Origin: Nitrospinae bacterium AH_259_B05_G02_I21
GTDB taxonomy: Bacteria > JADFOP01
NCBI GenBank assembly: GCA_027717595.1
Contig: JALLOF010000019.1
Coordinates: 1 to 29,696 of the forward strand
Length of the DNA stretch: 29,696 nucleotides
Direction: 5' to 3'
Of the stretch, positions 8,323 to 17,059 are shown piece by piece. A program made the translations under genes and the position numbers. The notes under the pieces are model-generated. The model worked only from the letters and a program-made list of their open reading frames with translations, searched no databases and had not been told where the DNA came from. Within the stretch, counting starts at the first letter, position 1. Every line of letters begins with the position of its first letter.

Positions 8323-10131
8323 TCACCTCAGGGCGGCCCGGGAGGCGACCGCCCGCTCGTAGGCGCCGAGCGCGTCCTGGCGCCGGAGCGTCCCGACCAA
8401 TCGCCGGGAGTCGTCGTCGGCCACGACGGGCAGCCGGTCGCGGTCGGCGGCGCCGAAGGCCTCCAGGGCCTTCTCGAGCGTGTCCGAGGGCCGAAGCGTC
8501 ACGCTCGGGGGCGTGGCGAGGTCCTTCGCGGTGACCGTGTCGTGGAGCTCGGGCTCGAAGGCGTGGGTGCTGATGTCATCAAGGCTCAACAGGCCCACCA
8601 GTCGCTCCTCGCCGTCCACGACCGGGTGGTCGAGTCCGCCCGCGTGCTCCACGAGCCGGCGCAGCTCGCGGTAGCTCATGCCCTCGGGGACGGCTTCAAC
8701 CCGCGTCTCCATGACCTCGCGCACGAAGAGGCTTCCCAGCACGGAGACCTCCAGGCCCCGGGCGATGTTGACCCCCCGGCGGGTCAGCTTCCAGGTGTAG
8801 ATGGAGTCGGCGTCGAGGCGGCGGGCCACGGCTGCGGCCACGAGGCAGGCGGCCGCGGCGGGCAACATGAGGCTTACGCCGTCGGTCATCTCGAAGATGA
8901 GCAAGATCGGGGTCAGGGGGGCGTGGATGGCGGCGGCCAGCACCGCCCCCATCCCGACGACGGCGTAGGCGCCTTTGGCGGCGGTAAGCGATGGGGCCAG
9001 GCCGTGGACCACCGAGCCGACGGCGCCGCCCACCATCGCCCCGATAAAGAGACTCGGGGCGATGATGCCCCCCGAGCCTCCGGAGCCGATGGTCGTGGAG
9101 GTCGCTCCCATCTTAAACAGGATGAGCAAAGCCATGATGTAGAAGGGGAGCTCTCCGCGGAGCGCGGCCCCCAGGGCGGGGTACCCGTTGCCGAGGACCT
9201 GGGGCAGAACGACGGCGACCCCTCCGACCACGAGGCCCCCAAGGGCGGGCCTCAGCACCGGCGGGACGCGCGGCAGGGCATCCTCGAACCAGTCTTTGGC
9301 GCCGTAGAGGGAGCGGACGAAGCCGTAGGCGACGAAGCCGCAGACCAGCCCCAGGGCGAGGTAGACGACGAGCTCCCAGGGGCTTGCGAGACGGTGCGGC
9401 GGCACGGCAAAGGCGGGGTGGGGGCCCAGCAGCGCCCGGGAGATGAACGTCGCGGCGACGGAGGCCACCAACAGAGGGGTCACGCTGCGTAAGCTCATCT
9501 CGCCCAGGACGACCTCCATGGCGAAGAGTGTCCCCGCCAGGGGGGCGTTGAAGGTGGCGGCGATGGCGGCGGCGGTGCCGCAGCCGACAAGCAGCCGCAT
9601 CCGCTCGGCGCTCATCTTGCCGAGTCGGCCCACGGTCGAGCCGATGGACGCTCCGATCTGGGCGATGGGCCCCTCGCGCCCGGCGCTGCCGCCGCTGCCG
9701 ATGGAGATGGCCCCGGCCAGGGCCCGAAGCATGATGGTGCGGGGCCTAAGCCGCCCCCCCCGCAGCACCACGCTCTCTACGACCTCGGGCACCCCTAGGC
9801 CTTTGGCCTCTCTCGGGAAGAAGAGGACCAGCGGGCCGATGAGCAGGCCCCCGAGGGCCGGAATAAGGGGCAGCAGCAGGAGCGACACCCCTCCGGTGAT
9901 GCCGAGCCGGCCCTTGATCTCGACGAGGAAGAGCCAGGAGGTGAGCTTGAGCAGTGCTATGAAGCCGACCGTGGCCAGGCCGGCTGCGAGCCCCACGAGA
10001 GAGGCGTAGAGCACCAATGCGGTGGGCTCGGCCACGTGCAGCGAGGCGGCGGCTGCCCGCAGGCGGCTCCATCGGTTGAGCGTAGGGGCGGCCGGGGGGC
10101 TTTGCTCGGCGGGCGATAGGTGGGTGGCCAT
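8323..10131 (-). CDS. CLC-family chloride channel/transporter with C-terminal CBS pair
   Basis: A 602-residue inner-membrane anion transporter. Hydrophobic helices fill residues 35-440. CLC filter motifs are visible: GLGVPEV (the GSGIP position, with Leu for the usual Ser), GREGPIAQIG (gating Glu), and GSGGSGGIIAPSLFIGA. In the FNAPLAGTLFAMEVVLG segment the Glu that passes internal protons in E. coli ClcA (E203) is Val, with Glu one position before; as I recall, the ClcB-like subfamily looks the same. Residues about 460-595 form two CBS domains (VREVMETRVEAVPEG, then LATPPSVTLRPSDTLEKALEAF), which usually sense adenine nucleotides. Its ATG follows the gatB stop directly (TGAATG), so the two are probably translationally coupled. 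Confidence 0.92.
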   Translation of the reverse strand: MATHLSPAEQSPPAAPTLNRWSRLRAAAASLHVAEPTALVLYASLVGLAAGLATVGFIALLKLTSWLFLVEIKGRLGITGGVSLLLLPLIPALGGLLIGPLVLFFPREAKGLGVPEVVESVVLRGGRLRPRTIMLRALAGAISIGSGGSAGREGPIAQIGASIGSTVGRLGKMSAERMRLLVGCGTAAAIAATFNAPLAGTLFAMEVVLGEMSLRSVTPLLVASVAATFISRALLGPHPAFAVPPHRLASPWELVVYLALGLVCGFVAYGFVRSLYGAKDWFEDALPRVPPVLRPALGGLVVGGVAVVLPQVLGNGYPALGAALRGELPFYIMALLILFKMGATSTTIGSGGSGGIIAPSLFIGAMVGGAVGSVVHGLAPSLTAAKGAYAVVGMGAVLAAAIHAPLTPILLIFEMTDGVSLMLPAAAACLVAAAVARRLDADSIYTWKLTRRGVNIARGLEVSVLGSLFVREVMETRVEAVPEGMSYRELRRLVEHAGGLDHPVVDGEERLVGLLSLDDISTHAFEPELHDTVTAKDLATPPSVTLRPSDTLEKALEAFGAADRDRLPVVADDDSRRLVGTLRRQDALGAYERAVASRAALR

Positions 10132-11574
<1,443 letters not shown>

Positions 11575-11630
11575 CGAAACCACGCCCCCCCGGATGTGCG
11601 TAGGGTGTTGTTTTTCCTTGAGCAAGCCTG

Positions 11631-11659
11631 ATTGTCGCACCGGGCAGGGGGAAAGTCAA
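11631..11659 (-). promoter_or_regulatory. Promoter for gatB-clc-polA
   Basis: On the minus strand TTGACT (11659-11654, 5 of 6) and GACAAT (11636-11631, 4 of 6) are 17 bases apart. The expected start is near 11624, giving a leader of about 50 bases to the gatB ATG. It lies right at the edge between gatB and the lower-GC accessory stretch. Confidence 0.5.
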
Positions 11660-11683
11660 GGCGGGGGGCTTACCGGTGGGGCC

Positions 11684-11738
11684 TTCTACTTGACGATGGT
11701 GTATATTTGCTCTGAAATTGCCTCTTGGGGGGTGGGGA
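11684..11738 (+). repeat. Dispersed repeat, diverged copy (R1)
   Basis: The copy shares the pattern CTTGAC ... ATATTTGCTCTGAAATTGCC with the copies at 12385, 13498, 14610 and 18358. It lies immediately upstream of gatB, at the edge of the accessory stretch. It carries only the core, without the GC-rich palindromes that follow the core in the better-kept copies. Confidence 0.45.
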
Positions 11739-11764
11739 GTGGAAAGAGCGGCTACATTGTGTAA

Positions 11765-12184
11765 TCAGCGTTTACGCCAGCTTGAATACTCAAACGCCTC
11801 TGCAAATGGGCAATTGTTTCCAGACCACTCCCACGATTTGACGATATTCTTGTCGTTAACCTCAAGTATCCTCGTGCAATTTCCAGCAAAGACACGGCCG
11901 CCGGTAGTTTGTACATCGATGTATGACGTGTTACCGAACGTGTTCACAGTTCCTGTTGTCGTCGAGGGTATGAACGCGCTTTTAGTGTAATGCCAATAAT
12001 ATAATTTTCGACCAGCAATGGTCCGCTCTTCACTTGGGTATCCCCACTGGGAAATAACTTCATCAAGATGAGCGCCTTCCCACGATGACATAATGCGATC
12101 CATGGTTCCAAAGGCGCCACTGCACCCCGTTAAGGCTAAAAGCGAAATCGCGACCACTATCATAGAACTCAGCTTTATACGCAC
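11765..12184 (-). CDS. Small lipoprotein of unknown function
   Basis: A 139-residue predicted lipoprotein. A GTG at 12184 is chosen because AAAGGA lies about 7 bases upstream and the resulting N-terminus VRIKLSSMIVVAISLLALTGC is a compact type II signal peptide with lipobox LTGC. The mature part has SSWEGAHLDEVISQWGYPSEER, GRKLYYWHY and two further Cys (CTRILEV and NNCPF) that could form a disulfide. The segment with WGxPxEER followed by a Tyr-rich strand recalls small outer-membrane lipoproteins of the SmpA/BamE-like fold, but this is only a resemblance. It has lower GC than the flanking housekeeping genes, and no partner gene is next to it. Confidence 0.7.
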   Translation of the reverse strand: MRIKLSSMIVVAISLLALTGCSGAFGTMDRIMSSWEGAHLDEVISQWGYPSEERTIAGRKLYYWHYTKSAFIPSTTTGTVNTFGNTSYIDVQTTGGRVFAGNCTRILEVNDKNIVKSWEWSGNNCPFAEAFEYSSWRKR

Positions 12185-12384
12185 CTTTTTTCCTTTAGTT
12201 GCTGATGTTAACGATGACGGCGGCAGTGTAGCCAATGAACCAGGTACAAAGTATTTCAATAATCTACCAGGGTCAAGTCTCTATATATCGAGTCCGGCAG
12301 TTTCTGGGAGGACGGCCGCAACAAGAACTTCAATTGGCTCTAGCATTAATTACCGGGCAAAATTAGTCTATTGGCAGAGAATAT

Positions 12385-12532
12385 TATCCCGGGAAATCTC
12401 GACTTTGTCATAACGCCTTGAAAAGTCAATATTTGTCAAGAAATTGCCCCTGGGATTCGGGCCGCACGGGTGTCCGAGGACCCGCCTCAGGCGGGAGGCG
12501 GGCTGTCCGTTTTTTTTGCGGACAGGGGCAAG
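12385..12532 (+). repeat. Dispersed repeat with GC-rich palindromes (R2)
   Basis: The core (12385-12454) begins TATCCCGGGAAATCTCGACT and ends with ATATTTGTCAAGAAATTGCC. It is followed by GGGCCGCACGGGTGTCCG, a hairpin CCCGCC-TCA-GGCGGG (12481-12495) and a second hairpin with arms CTGTCCG/CGGACAG (12503-12509 and 12519-12525) around a T-rich loop. Further imperfect GC-rich palindromes continue to about 12625. No gene is visible between 12185 and 12649. Confidence 0.65.
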
Positions 12533-12649
12533 CCCAACTCCGGTAGTTGGGGTGGCCCCTCACCCCGACACCTTTGCTGGCGGTCTCGGGTTCAGGGGCG
12601 AACCCGAGTACCCGCCGGTCTACTTGAGCCGTGTGTTAGGCATGTGACC

Positions 12650-12889
12650 CTACGATCCCATCTGAATCTCAAAATCTGTGAAATCTTCCTTTCCAATATA
12701 TGTGGTAGCAGTCAGTTTGATGTTCTTCGCTTTCGCAAACTCCTCCGCTTCTGCAAAAGAATCGAATTTCTTAGCGCGGGATTTATTATCTGTGATGGCT
12801 CCATCGTTGGCGTAGTAACGCGTGCCCCTGCCTCCATGCTGCTGAGGCCCAGCAAAAATCACGAACATGGTTTTACGCTTCGAGGACAT
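12650..12889 (-). CDS. Small hypothetical protein (79 residues)
   Basis: The predicted protein has a hydrophobic strand MFVIFAGP near the start, a Gly/His-rich turn (QQHGGRGTRYY), then a strand-helix-strand layout with FDSFAEAEEFAKAKNIKL, ending acidic (FTDFEIQMGS). There is no signal peptide. I do not recognise the family. Its composition is lower in GC than the flanking housekeeping genes. The upstream ribosome site is weak, and a start at the second Met (12868) is possible. It may be co-transcribed with the gene ending at 12976, which lies 86 bases upstream on the same strand. Confidence 0.5.
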   Translation of the reverse strand: MSSKRKTMFVIFAGPQQHGGRGTRYYANDGAITDNKSRAKKFDSFAEAEEFAKAKNIKLTATTYIGKEDFTDFEIQMGS

Positions 12890-12975
12890 GGTCTTTATAC
12901 ACCTAGCGCGAGGCGCGAGAGGTGCGAGCGTATTATCGGTAGCATCTCTCCCAAATCCACTGTTAGCTTTTACTT

Positions 12976-13314
12976 TTATCTATCCGCATCTTCGAAATCA
13001 TTATTCTGAGGAGGCTCGATACTAAACCAATCAAAGTCGAAGACTTTTTCTCTGTCTTCGTTTACCTCTTCTAAGGTTACGAGACCCTCACCAGGCAACC
13101 CAGTGTCTTGGCTTACTACCAACACTGTTAATGGTGGGAGTTCGTTATCTTCGCAAAACCGCATAATGGGATTGAGAAATTGTCCCATAACCCCAGCGCC
13201 CTCAAAACCTAAAATCTTTGCTATTTGTCCGTAAGTATAAGTTTTTCTCTCTATAGCAGCACAGACCAACAAAGACCAAATTTGCGAAGACCTTTGATAC
13301 AAAGTCATTGTCAT
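12976..13314 (-). CDS. Hypothetical protein with TYGQIAKILG / LPPLTVLVV motifs
   Basis: A predicted soluble protein of 112 residues. The N-terminal half looks like a small winged helix (SSQIWSLLVCAAIERKTYTY, GQIAKILGFEGAGVMGQFL); then comes FCEDNELPPLTVLVVSQDTG with LPGEGL, and an acidic tail (DFDWFSIEPPQNNDFEDADR). The order 'YGQ/ELA ... I..YC ... LPPLT.LVV....GLPGEG' reminds me of a widespread uncharacterised bacterial family, for which I can give no function. The ATG at 13314 is preferred over an upstream TTG at 13332, because GGAGG sits about 8 bases before it. Confidence 0.65.
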   Translation of the reverse strand: MTMTLYQRSSQIWSLLVCAAIERKTYTYGQIAKILGFEGAGVMGQFLNPIMRFCEDNELPPLTVLVVSQDTGLPGEGLVTLEEVNEDREKVFDFDWFSIEPPQNNDFEDADR

Positions 13315-13497
13315 TTTCTCTTCCTCCGTCAAGAGTTAACTTATGATTACGGGGTATTCAGATAACACAACATCCTGATATTGCGTTCGGATAATAGGCC
13401 AAGCTCCCAGGAGATTTATTCGGTCGGGCCAAGGTTAAATTATATCATATTCCGACTTTGCGGAACGCAAATAACCACGAATTGGGGTTAAGCTTGT

Positions 13498-13650
13498 CCC
13501 GGTATATCTTGACTCCAACCAGCAGAAACGGTGCTATTTCTCCAGAAATTGCCCATGGGGGTTCGGGCCGCGAGGGTGTCCGCGGACCCGCCTCAGGCGG
13601 GCTGTCCGTTTTTTTTTTGCGGACAGGGATAAACCCTGTCCCTACAGGGA
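13498..13650 (+). repeat. Dispersed repeat with GC-rich palindromes (R3)
   Basis: A diverged core (13498-13563, ending CCAGAAATTGCCCATGGGGG) is followed by GGGCCGCGAGGGTGTCCGCG, the hairpin CCCGCC-TCA-GGCGGG and arms CTGTCCG (13602-13608) / CGGACAG (13620-13626) around a run of T. It ends in a further short repeat CCCTGTCCCTACAGGG. The layout is the same as in the copy at 12385. The rest of 13333-13712 shows no gene. Confidence 0.65.
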
Positions 13651-13712
13651 ATGGAAGACAGCCCGGGTATTTTCTCCTCAGTTGAAGCGGTACCCGAAGG
13701 CTGTTAGGGTAG

Positions 13713-13829
13713 ATGATGATGCCTACTAAGTCCCTCTCAACCCCTAGAATCACTCTAGAGGCCTTCCTTGCGCTCTTGCTGGCCGTTTCCGCTGTGGCTA
13801 CCAGCTGGACATACCAATGTCGTGGATAA
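13713..13829 (+). CDS. Tiny one-helix membrane peptide overlapping the sugar transferase start
   Basis: A 38-codon frame starting at three consecutive ATG codons, with a basic N-terminus (MMMPTKSLSTPRIT), one hydrophobic helix (LEAFLALLLAVSAVATSW) and the tail TYQCRG. Its stop lies 10 bases inside the next gene (ATG at 13817), the overlap expected for translational coupling. The pattern FLAL, ten residues, WT[IY]Q is shared with the peptide at 18586. No strong ribosome site is seen. It could also be a remnant of a longer N-terminal membrane domain of the sugar transferase. Moderate to low confidence as a gene. Confidence 0.4.
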   Translation: MMMPTKSLSTPRITLEAFLALLLAVSAVATSWTYQCRG

Positions 13830-14431
13830 ATACGGCAATGGATAAAATAATAGCCGGCACAATTTTACTCTGCCTGTCGCCCTTGCTAGGAGCTATTGCC
13901 TTAGCCATCAAATTGGAAGGCCTTTTCGACCCGACATCCAAGGGCCCGGTCATCTGGACTGTAACCCGTATCTCTCAGGGGGAGCGCATTGGTATGTTCA
14001 AGCTTCGGACCCTTAGGGCCGATCGCAATCCCGATGACTACGAGGAAATCGACGAGGCCTACACATACCAGACCAACCCTCATTCCACGCGGGTTGGACG
14101 CTTCCTGTTGAGATGGTATCTCGATGAACTTCCTCAACTCCTCAACATCTTGCGTGGGGATATGCGACTCGTGGGGCCCCGGCCTGTCCAACCGTGGTAT
14201 TACGAAAGGGAGCTGTCTTTAGGGGCCGATACAAAACGACTTGTAAAGGCGGGGTGGGCCGGGCTTGCTCAGGCTTCGAAGGGGGCCAGAGCCAGCGAGT
14301 ATAAAACCAGGCGCTTGGATGCCTGGTATGTCCGTCGGGTTGCTAATATGAGCTCGTGGCAACGGCTCCGGTACGATCTGAAAGTAACGCTCCGAACTCT
14401 CCGAACCGTGCTGCGGGGCGAAGGGTTGTGA
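13817..14431 (+). CDS. Monotopic phosphoglycosyl transferase (bacterial sugar transferase family)
   Basis: A 204-residue enzyme of the WcaJ/PglC type, which moves a sugar phosphate from a nucleotide sugar to undecaprenyl phosphate and so begins synthesis of a surface glycan. The N-terminal re-entrant helix is DKIIAGTILLCLSPLLGAIA; FKLRTLRAD follows; the catalytic Asp-Glu pair is D103-E104 in YLDELPQLLNILRGDM, then RLVGPRPVQP. The length is normal for the short, one-domain form. No other complete glycan gene is adjacent, but the broken glycosyltransferase at 18061 and the SGNH hydrolase at 17060 suggest what is left of a polysaccharide locus. Confidence 0.9.
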   Translation: MSWINTAMDKIIAGTILLCLSPLLGAIALAIKLEGLFDPTSKGPVIWTVTRISQGERIGMFKLRTLRADRNPDDYEEIDEAYTYQTNPHSTRVGRFLLRWYLDELPQLLNILRGDMRLVGPRPVQPWYYERELSLGADTKRLVKAGWAGLAQASKGARASEYKTRRLDAWYVRRVANMSSWQRLRYDLKVTLRTLRTVLRGEGL

Positions 14432-14609
14432 CTTATAGAGTTATCTTGCCAGCCACACCCATCTAGCTGGTTGAGTTCCTGGTCGCCCAAGAGAAGGTTT
14501 GGGTATGAAAGCACCTCTCAGGTCATAAACACAATAATCAGCACGGTTGCGTAGTGGCCTTCCCGAAGACGGAACAGTTCCGATAGAAATCTACTCGGCA
14601 GGTACAATT

Positions 14610-14820
14610 TTCCCAGGAAATCTTGAATTTCGGATAACCTCTTGAAATGTCAATATTTGTCAAGAAATCACCCCCTCGGGGTTCGGGCCGCGAGGGTGTC
14701 CGCGGACAGGGGCAATCGCCACCGAAGATCGAAAAGGTGTCGGGGTCGGGGGCGACCCCGACTACCCGGTTTTGCGGACAGGGGACCGCAAGCGGCCTGT
14801 GGCCGGCCCTGTCCCTACAT
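14610..14820 (+). repeat. Dispersed repeat with GC-rich palindromes (R4)
   Basis: The core 14610-14682 contains TCCCAGGAAATCTTGAATTT and CAATATTTGTCAAGAAATCA, followed by GGGCCGCGAGGGTGTCCGCG. Then come a palindrome GTCGGGGGCGACCCCGAC (near 14744-14762), GCGGACAGGGG and GCCGGCCCTGTCCC. It is longer than the other copies. The remainder of 14432-14899 holds no gene that I can support. Confidence 0.65.
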
Positions 14821-14899
14821 TTTTTAAGCTGGCCAGGTGTGCAATCCCGCCGGAGGGTGTCTGTACCATTCCTGGCGGGCGCTATTAAAAGTAAAAACG

Positions 14900-15247
14900 T
14901 TACTCGAATGCTTCATACAGCTGATCCGTTTTCGCCGCCATGATGAAATCGTTACGATGGAGCCCCTTTATCTTGTGTGTCCACCATTCGACGGTAACTC
15001 CACCCCATTCGGTTAAGAGAGCGGGATGATGATCTTCCGCCTCAGCTAATTCACCCACCTTGTTCGTGAACGACAGGGCTTGGGAGAAATCCTTGAACTT
15101 GTACGCACGTTCCAACCTTTTGATCCCATCTTTTTCCGTTATCTCCCATTGAGGGACTTGCGGCTGGAATTCCAAGATCTCCTCAGTAGTTACCGTCGGT
15201 GCATCCCTCCGGCATGCCACACACTTCATTTGGACCAACTCTTCCAT
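14900..15247 (-). CDS. Pterin-4-alpha-carbinolamine dehydratase
   Basis: A 115-residue protein that dehydrates 4a-hydroxytetrahydropterin during pterin cofactor recycling; related proteins also act as protein-binding cofactors. The active-site signature is clear: [20 protein letters not shown], then [20 protein letters not shown]. An N-terminal extension of about 20 residues holds a CVAC pair not needed for the fold. GGGAGGT lies about 6 bases before the ATG at 15247. No aromatic amino acid hydroxylase is in the window, so the partner pathway is not visible. A small Cys-rich frame (15263-15499) ends 15 bases upstream on the same strand. Confidence 0.92.
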   Translation of the reverse strand: MEELVQMKCVACRRDAPTVTTEEILEFQPQVPQWEITEKDGIKRLERAYKFKDFSQALSFTNKVGELAEAEDHHPALLTEWGGVTVEWWTHKIKGLHRNDFIMAAKTDQLYEAFE

Positions 15248-15262
15248 TTTCGACCTCCCTCT

Positions 15263-15499
15263 TTATCCTTCACCTCCAATATCCACGTACTCGTCGCAGA
15301 TTTCGCAACCGCAATAATCGGGGAACTTGCACTCGTCGTCGTCCTCTGTGAGCTCCGGAGAGGCTCGTGCACGCCGCATCTTACGGGACCACTCTTCTTC
15401 CCAATCTCTAATATCCACCTTACTAATCCCCTGTTCATTAAGAGAGAGCTTTTGCAGCCTCCAAACCTGCCAGAGGTGGATAGATACTACCAGAGGCAA
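15263..15499 (-). CDS. Small acidic Cys-cluster protein (uncertain)
   Basis: A 78-codon frame directly upstream of the pterin dehydratase gene. The C-terminal half is strongly acidic and has four Cys in DDDECKFPDYCGCEICDEY, a spacing fit for a small metal site. The N-terminal 20 residues (MPLVVSIHLWQVWRLQKLSL) have no family look, and the true start may be further in. An overlapping frame (15226-15438) competes, but its product is Ser/Lys-rich and random-looking. I do not recognise a family. Confidence 0.4.
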   Translation of the reverse strand: MPLVVSIHLWQVWRLQKLSLNEQGISKVDIRDWEEEWSRKMRRARASPELTEDDDECKFPDYCGCEICDEYVDIGGEG

Positions 15500-15626
15500 A
15501 AGGGCGAAGGTAGAAGGAATCCGCCTGGAGCATATCGCAGGCTATCACCCAAGCGGTCTTGAACCTGCTCTCTCTCATGGTATAAGTGTGGGTGAGTCAA
15601 TTAAAGCACCAGAGTTGGAAACTCAA

Positions 15627-15824
15627 ATGGAAGCTACCATCGGCCTTTGCACCAGTTGCCGGCACGCCAAGAGTTTGCGTACGAAAGGAGGAACGGTGAT
15701 ATACCTCTGCGGGCTCTCGTTATCAGATCCAAGCTTCCCGAGGTACCCACGGCTTCCCGTCAAAACCTGTCCTGGATATGATGTGATTTCCGAGGTTGAA
15801 GATTCACCACCGAAGTTAGGTTAA
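15627..15824 (+). CDS. Small four-Cys protein (65 residues)
   Basis: The protein MEATIGLCTSCRHAKSL... has a CxxC pair (LCTSCRH), then VIYLCGLSLSDPSFPRYPRL and PVKTCPGYDV. The order C-x2-C-R-H-A, then Y-L-C ... DP.FPRYP.LPV..CPGY, matches a small bacterial family that I recall as uncharacterised and probably zinc-binding. The frame stays open 300 bases further upstream, but that part is unlike protein, so the ATG at 15627 is taken; only a weak GGAA lies before it. It is convergent with the TPR gene ending at 15878. Confidence 0.65.
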   Translation: MEATIGLCTSCRHAKSLRTKGGTVIYLCGLSLSDPSFPRYPRLPVKTCPGYDVISEVEDSPPKLG

Positions 15825-15849
15825 AGAGGTTAAACGGCGCCCGCCACCT

Positions 15850-15867
15850 TCTGGAGGGGCAATTTCC
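15850..15867 (-). repeat. Fragment of the dispersed repeat core
   Basis: On the minus strand GAAGGAAATTGCCCCT matches the GAAATTGCCCCT end of the dispersed repeat core. It lies in the 53-base convergent gap between two small genes. It is very short, and chance or a separate origin is possible. Confidence 0.25.
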
Positions 15868-15877
15868 TTCTACTTGC

Positions 15878-16336
15878 CTAACCCTCGTCAATCCGCTCAA
15901 GAAGTTCATGAGCCGTATCACCATGCAGGTCTTTGAGAATGTTATACTCCTTCACTGCGCCCTCACGGTTGCCGATTCTAAGGTAAACCAGGCCCAAATT
16001 ATAGTGCGCCCCGACAAGGTCAGTCTTCAAAAGTATCGCCACCTTGAACGCCACCACCGCTTCCTCGTAGCGGCCTAGATTCCCGTAAGCCGATCCTAAG
16101 TTATAGTGGGCCTCGGCATCATCGGGTTGCAGGCGTATCGCTTCCTTGTATGAGGCTATCGCTTCTTCGTGTTGCCCAAGTCGTCCACAAGCCACTCCAT
16201 AACCAAGGTGCGCCGCGACATCGTCAGGCTTCAGACGTATCGCTTCCTGGTATGACGCTTTTGCATCCTCGTGGCGACCCGAACGAAGCCCCTCAAGCCC
16301 CCGTTCTAACAGCGAAGAAAGGTTTAGGTGGTCCAT
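15878..16336 (-). CDS. Tetratricopeptide-repeat protein
   Basis: A protein of 152 residues made almost wholly of 34-residue TPR units: LERGLEGLRSGRHEDAKASY with QEAIRLKPDD, then AHLGYGVACGRLGQHEEAIA with SYKEAIRLQPDD, then AHYNLGSAYGNLGRYEEAVV, then AHYNLGLVYLRIGNREGAVK. TPR solenoids bind other proteins, and no partner can be named. No signal peptide is seen, so it is probably cytoplasmic. The ATG at 16336 is chosen; a TTG 11 codons upstream (16369) is also in frame and neither has a good ribosome site. The repeats are similar to each other at the protein level but clearly diverged in DNA. Confidence 0.85.
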   Translation of the reverse strand: MDHLNLSSLLERGLEGLRSGRHEDAKASYQEAIRLKPDDVAAHLGYGVACGRLGQHEEAIASYKEAIRLQPDDAEAHYNLGSAYGNLGRYEEAVVAFKVAILLKTDLVGAHYNLGLVYLRIGNREGAVKEYNILKDLHGDTAHELLERIDEG

Positions 16337-16392
16337 CGAAAGGCCCCGATTAATCAGATGAGCACCCAACGCTGATTAGAGAGGTGCAGACA

Positions 16393-16662
16393 TTACGATG
16401 CTTCTTTAAAGATGTAGTGCTTGCGGACCCTTTCGGTCACCTTCCAGGTGCACGACAGCCCCGCCGGGAAGCGGACGAGGTCCCCTGCGCCGAAAGAGAC
16501 CTCCCCCTCATCGGTGGTCACGGTCACCTGCCCCTCAACCATTAAACATATCTCCGTGTCACCGTACGTCCAGGGGAACTCCGACGGCTCGCACTCCCAG
16601 GTGGGATAGGTCTTGAAGAGCTTCGCTTCTTCCTCGGTCGGTTTTCTCACCTCAATTTCCAC
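16393..16662 (-). CDS. Cupin-domain protein
   Basis: An 89-residue single-domain cupin of the small (DUF861/cupin_3-like) kind: VEIEVRKPTEEEAKLFKTYP, then TWECEPSEFPWTYGDTEICL, a Glu-containing strand MVEGQVTVTTDEG and GAGDLVRFPAGLSCTWKV. The usual His metal ligands of the cupin motif are mostly absent, as is common in this subgroup. The GTG at 16662 is preferred because AGGAGG lies 5 bases upstream; the frame could extend 23 codons to 16731, without family similarity. It ends about 55 bases upstream of the TPR start on the same strand. The substrate is unknown. Confidence 0.85.
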   Translation of the reverse strand: MEIEVRKPTEEEAKLFKTYPTWECEPSEFPWTYGDTEICLMVEGQVTVTTDEGEVSFGAGDLVRFPAGLSCTWKVTERVRKHYIFKEAS

Positions 16663-17059
16663 GGCTGCCTCCTGAAAGTGGACGTCTCCGCCTCTGATTA
16701 AGTGGGATGGGGTTACTAGCATAGCATACAAGACCTTGGCGGGTGAGGGGAGAATAGAATCGTCGACAAATAACCGGGTAGACAGGAAGCATCAGATTTC
16801 GGGGTTATCTGCCCCTGGGGGGTCAAGGGTCATCAGGGGCGATTTCATCGTGATATCGAAGCTGAGTGTGGGCTTCCTTAAGATGTCATTCTCTAACTCT
16901 GAAAGTGGTACAATGAATGGAGGCAGGTCAGCCCAGGTGAACTTAATTCACGAGTGAAAACAACAGAAGAAGTAAAAATAAGTGGAAGTCAGGAACAATA
17001 TAACGATGATTAAAAATTGGAATGCGTAAAGCAAAGTTAAAGAGAGGAGTATTTGCTCC
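16663..17059. other. Divergent gap without a supported gene
   Basis: This is the space between the cupin start (minus) and the SGNH hydrolase start (plus). The right half (about 16950-17050) is very A-rich on the plus strand and contains several short AT-rich segments that could be a promoter, but no clear -35/-10 pair stands out. GGGGTTATCTGCCCCTGGGG near 16800 faintly resembles the dispersed repeat core. Confidence 0.4.

Noticed and set aside
8323-10131. Val at the internal proton-glutamate position of the CLC protein, suggesting a channel rather than an exchanger
   Set aside because: As I recall, ClcB-like bacterial proteins normally have Glu followed by Ile or Val here, so this is a subfamily feature and not a mutation.
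12385-14820. CRISPR array
   Set aside because: The repeats are about 1.1 kb apart, of uneven length and without regular spacers.
14642-14943. Plus-strand frames inside the repeat at 14610-14820
   Set aside because: They are frames through GC-rich palindromes and have no protein-like composition.
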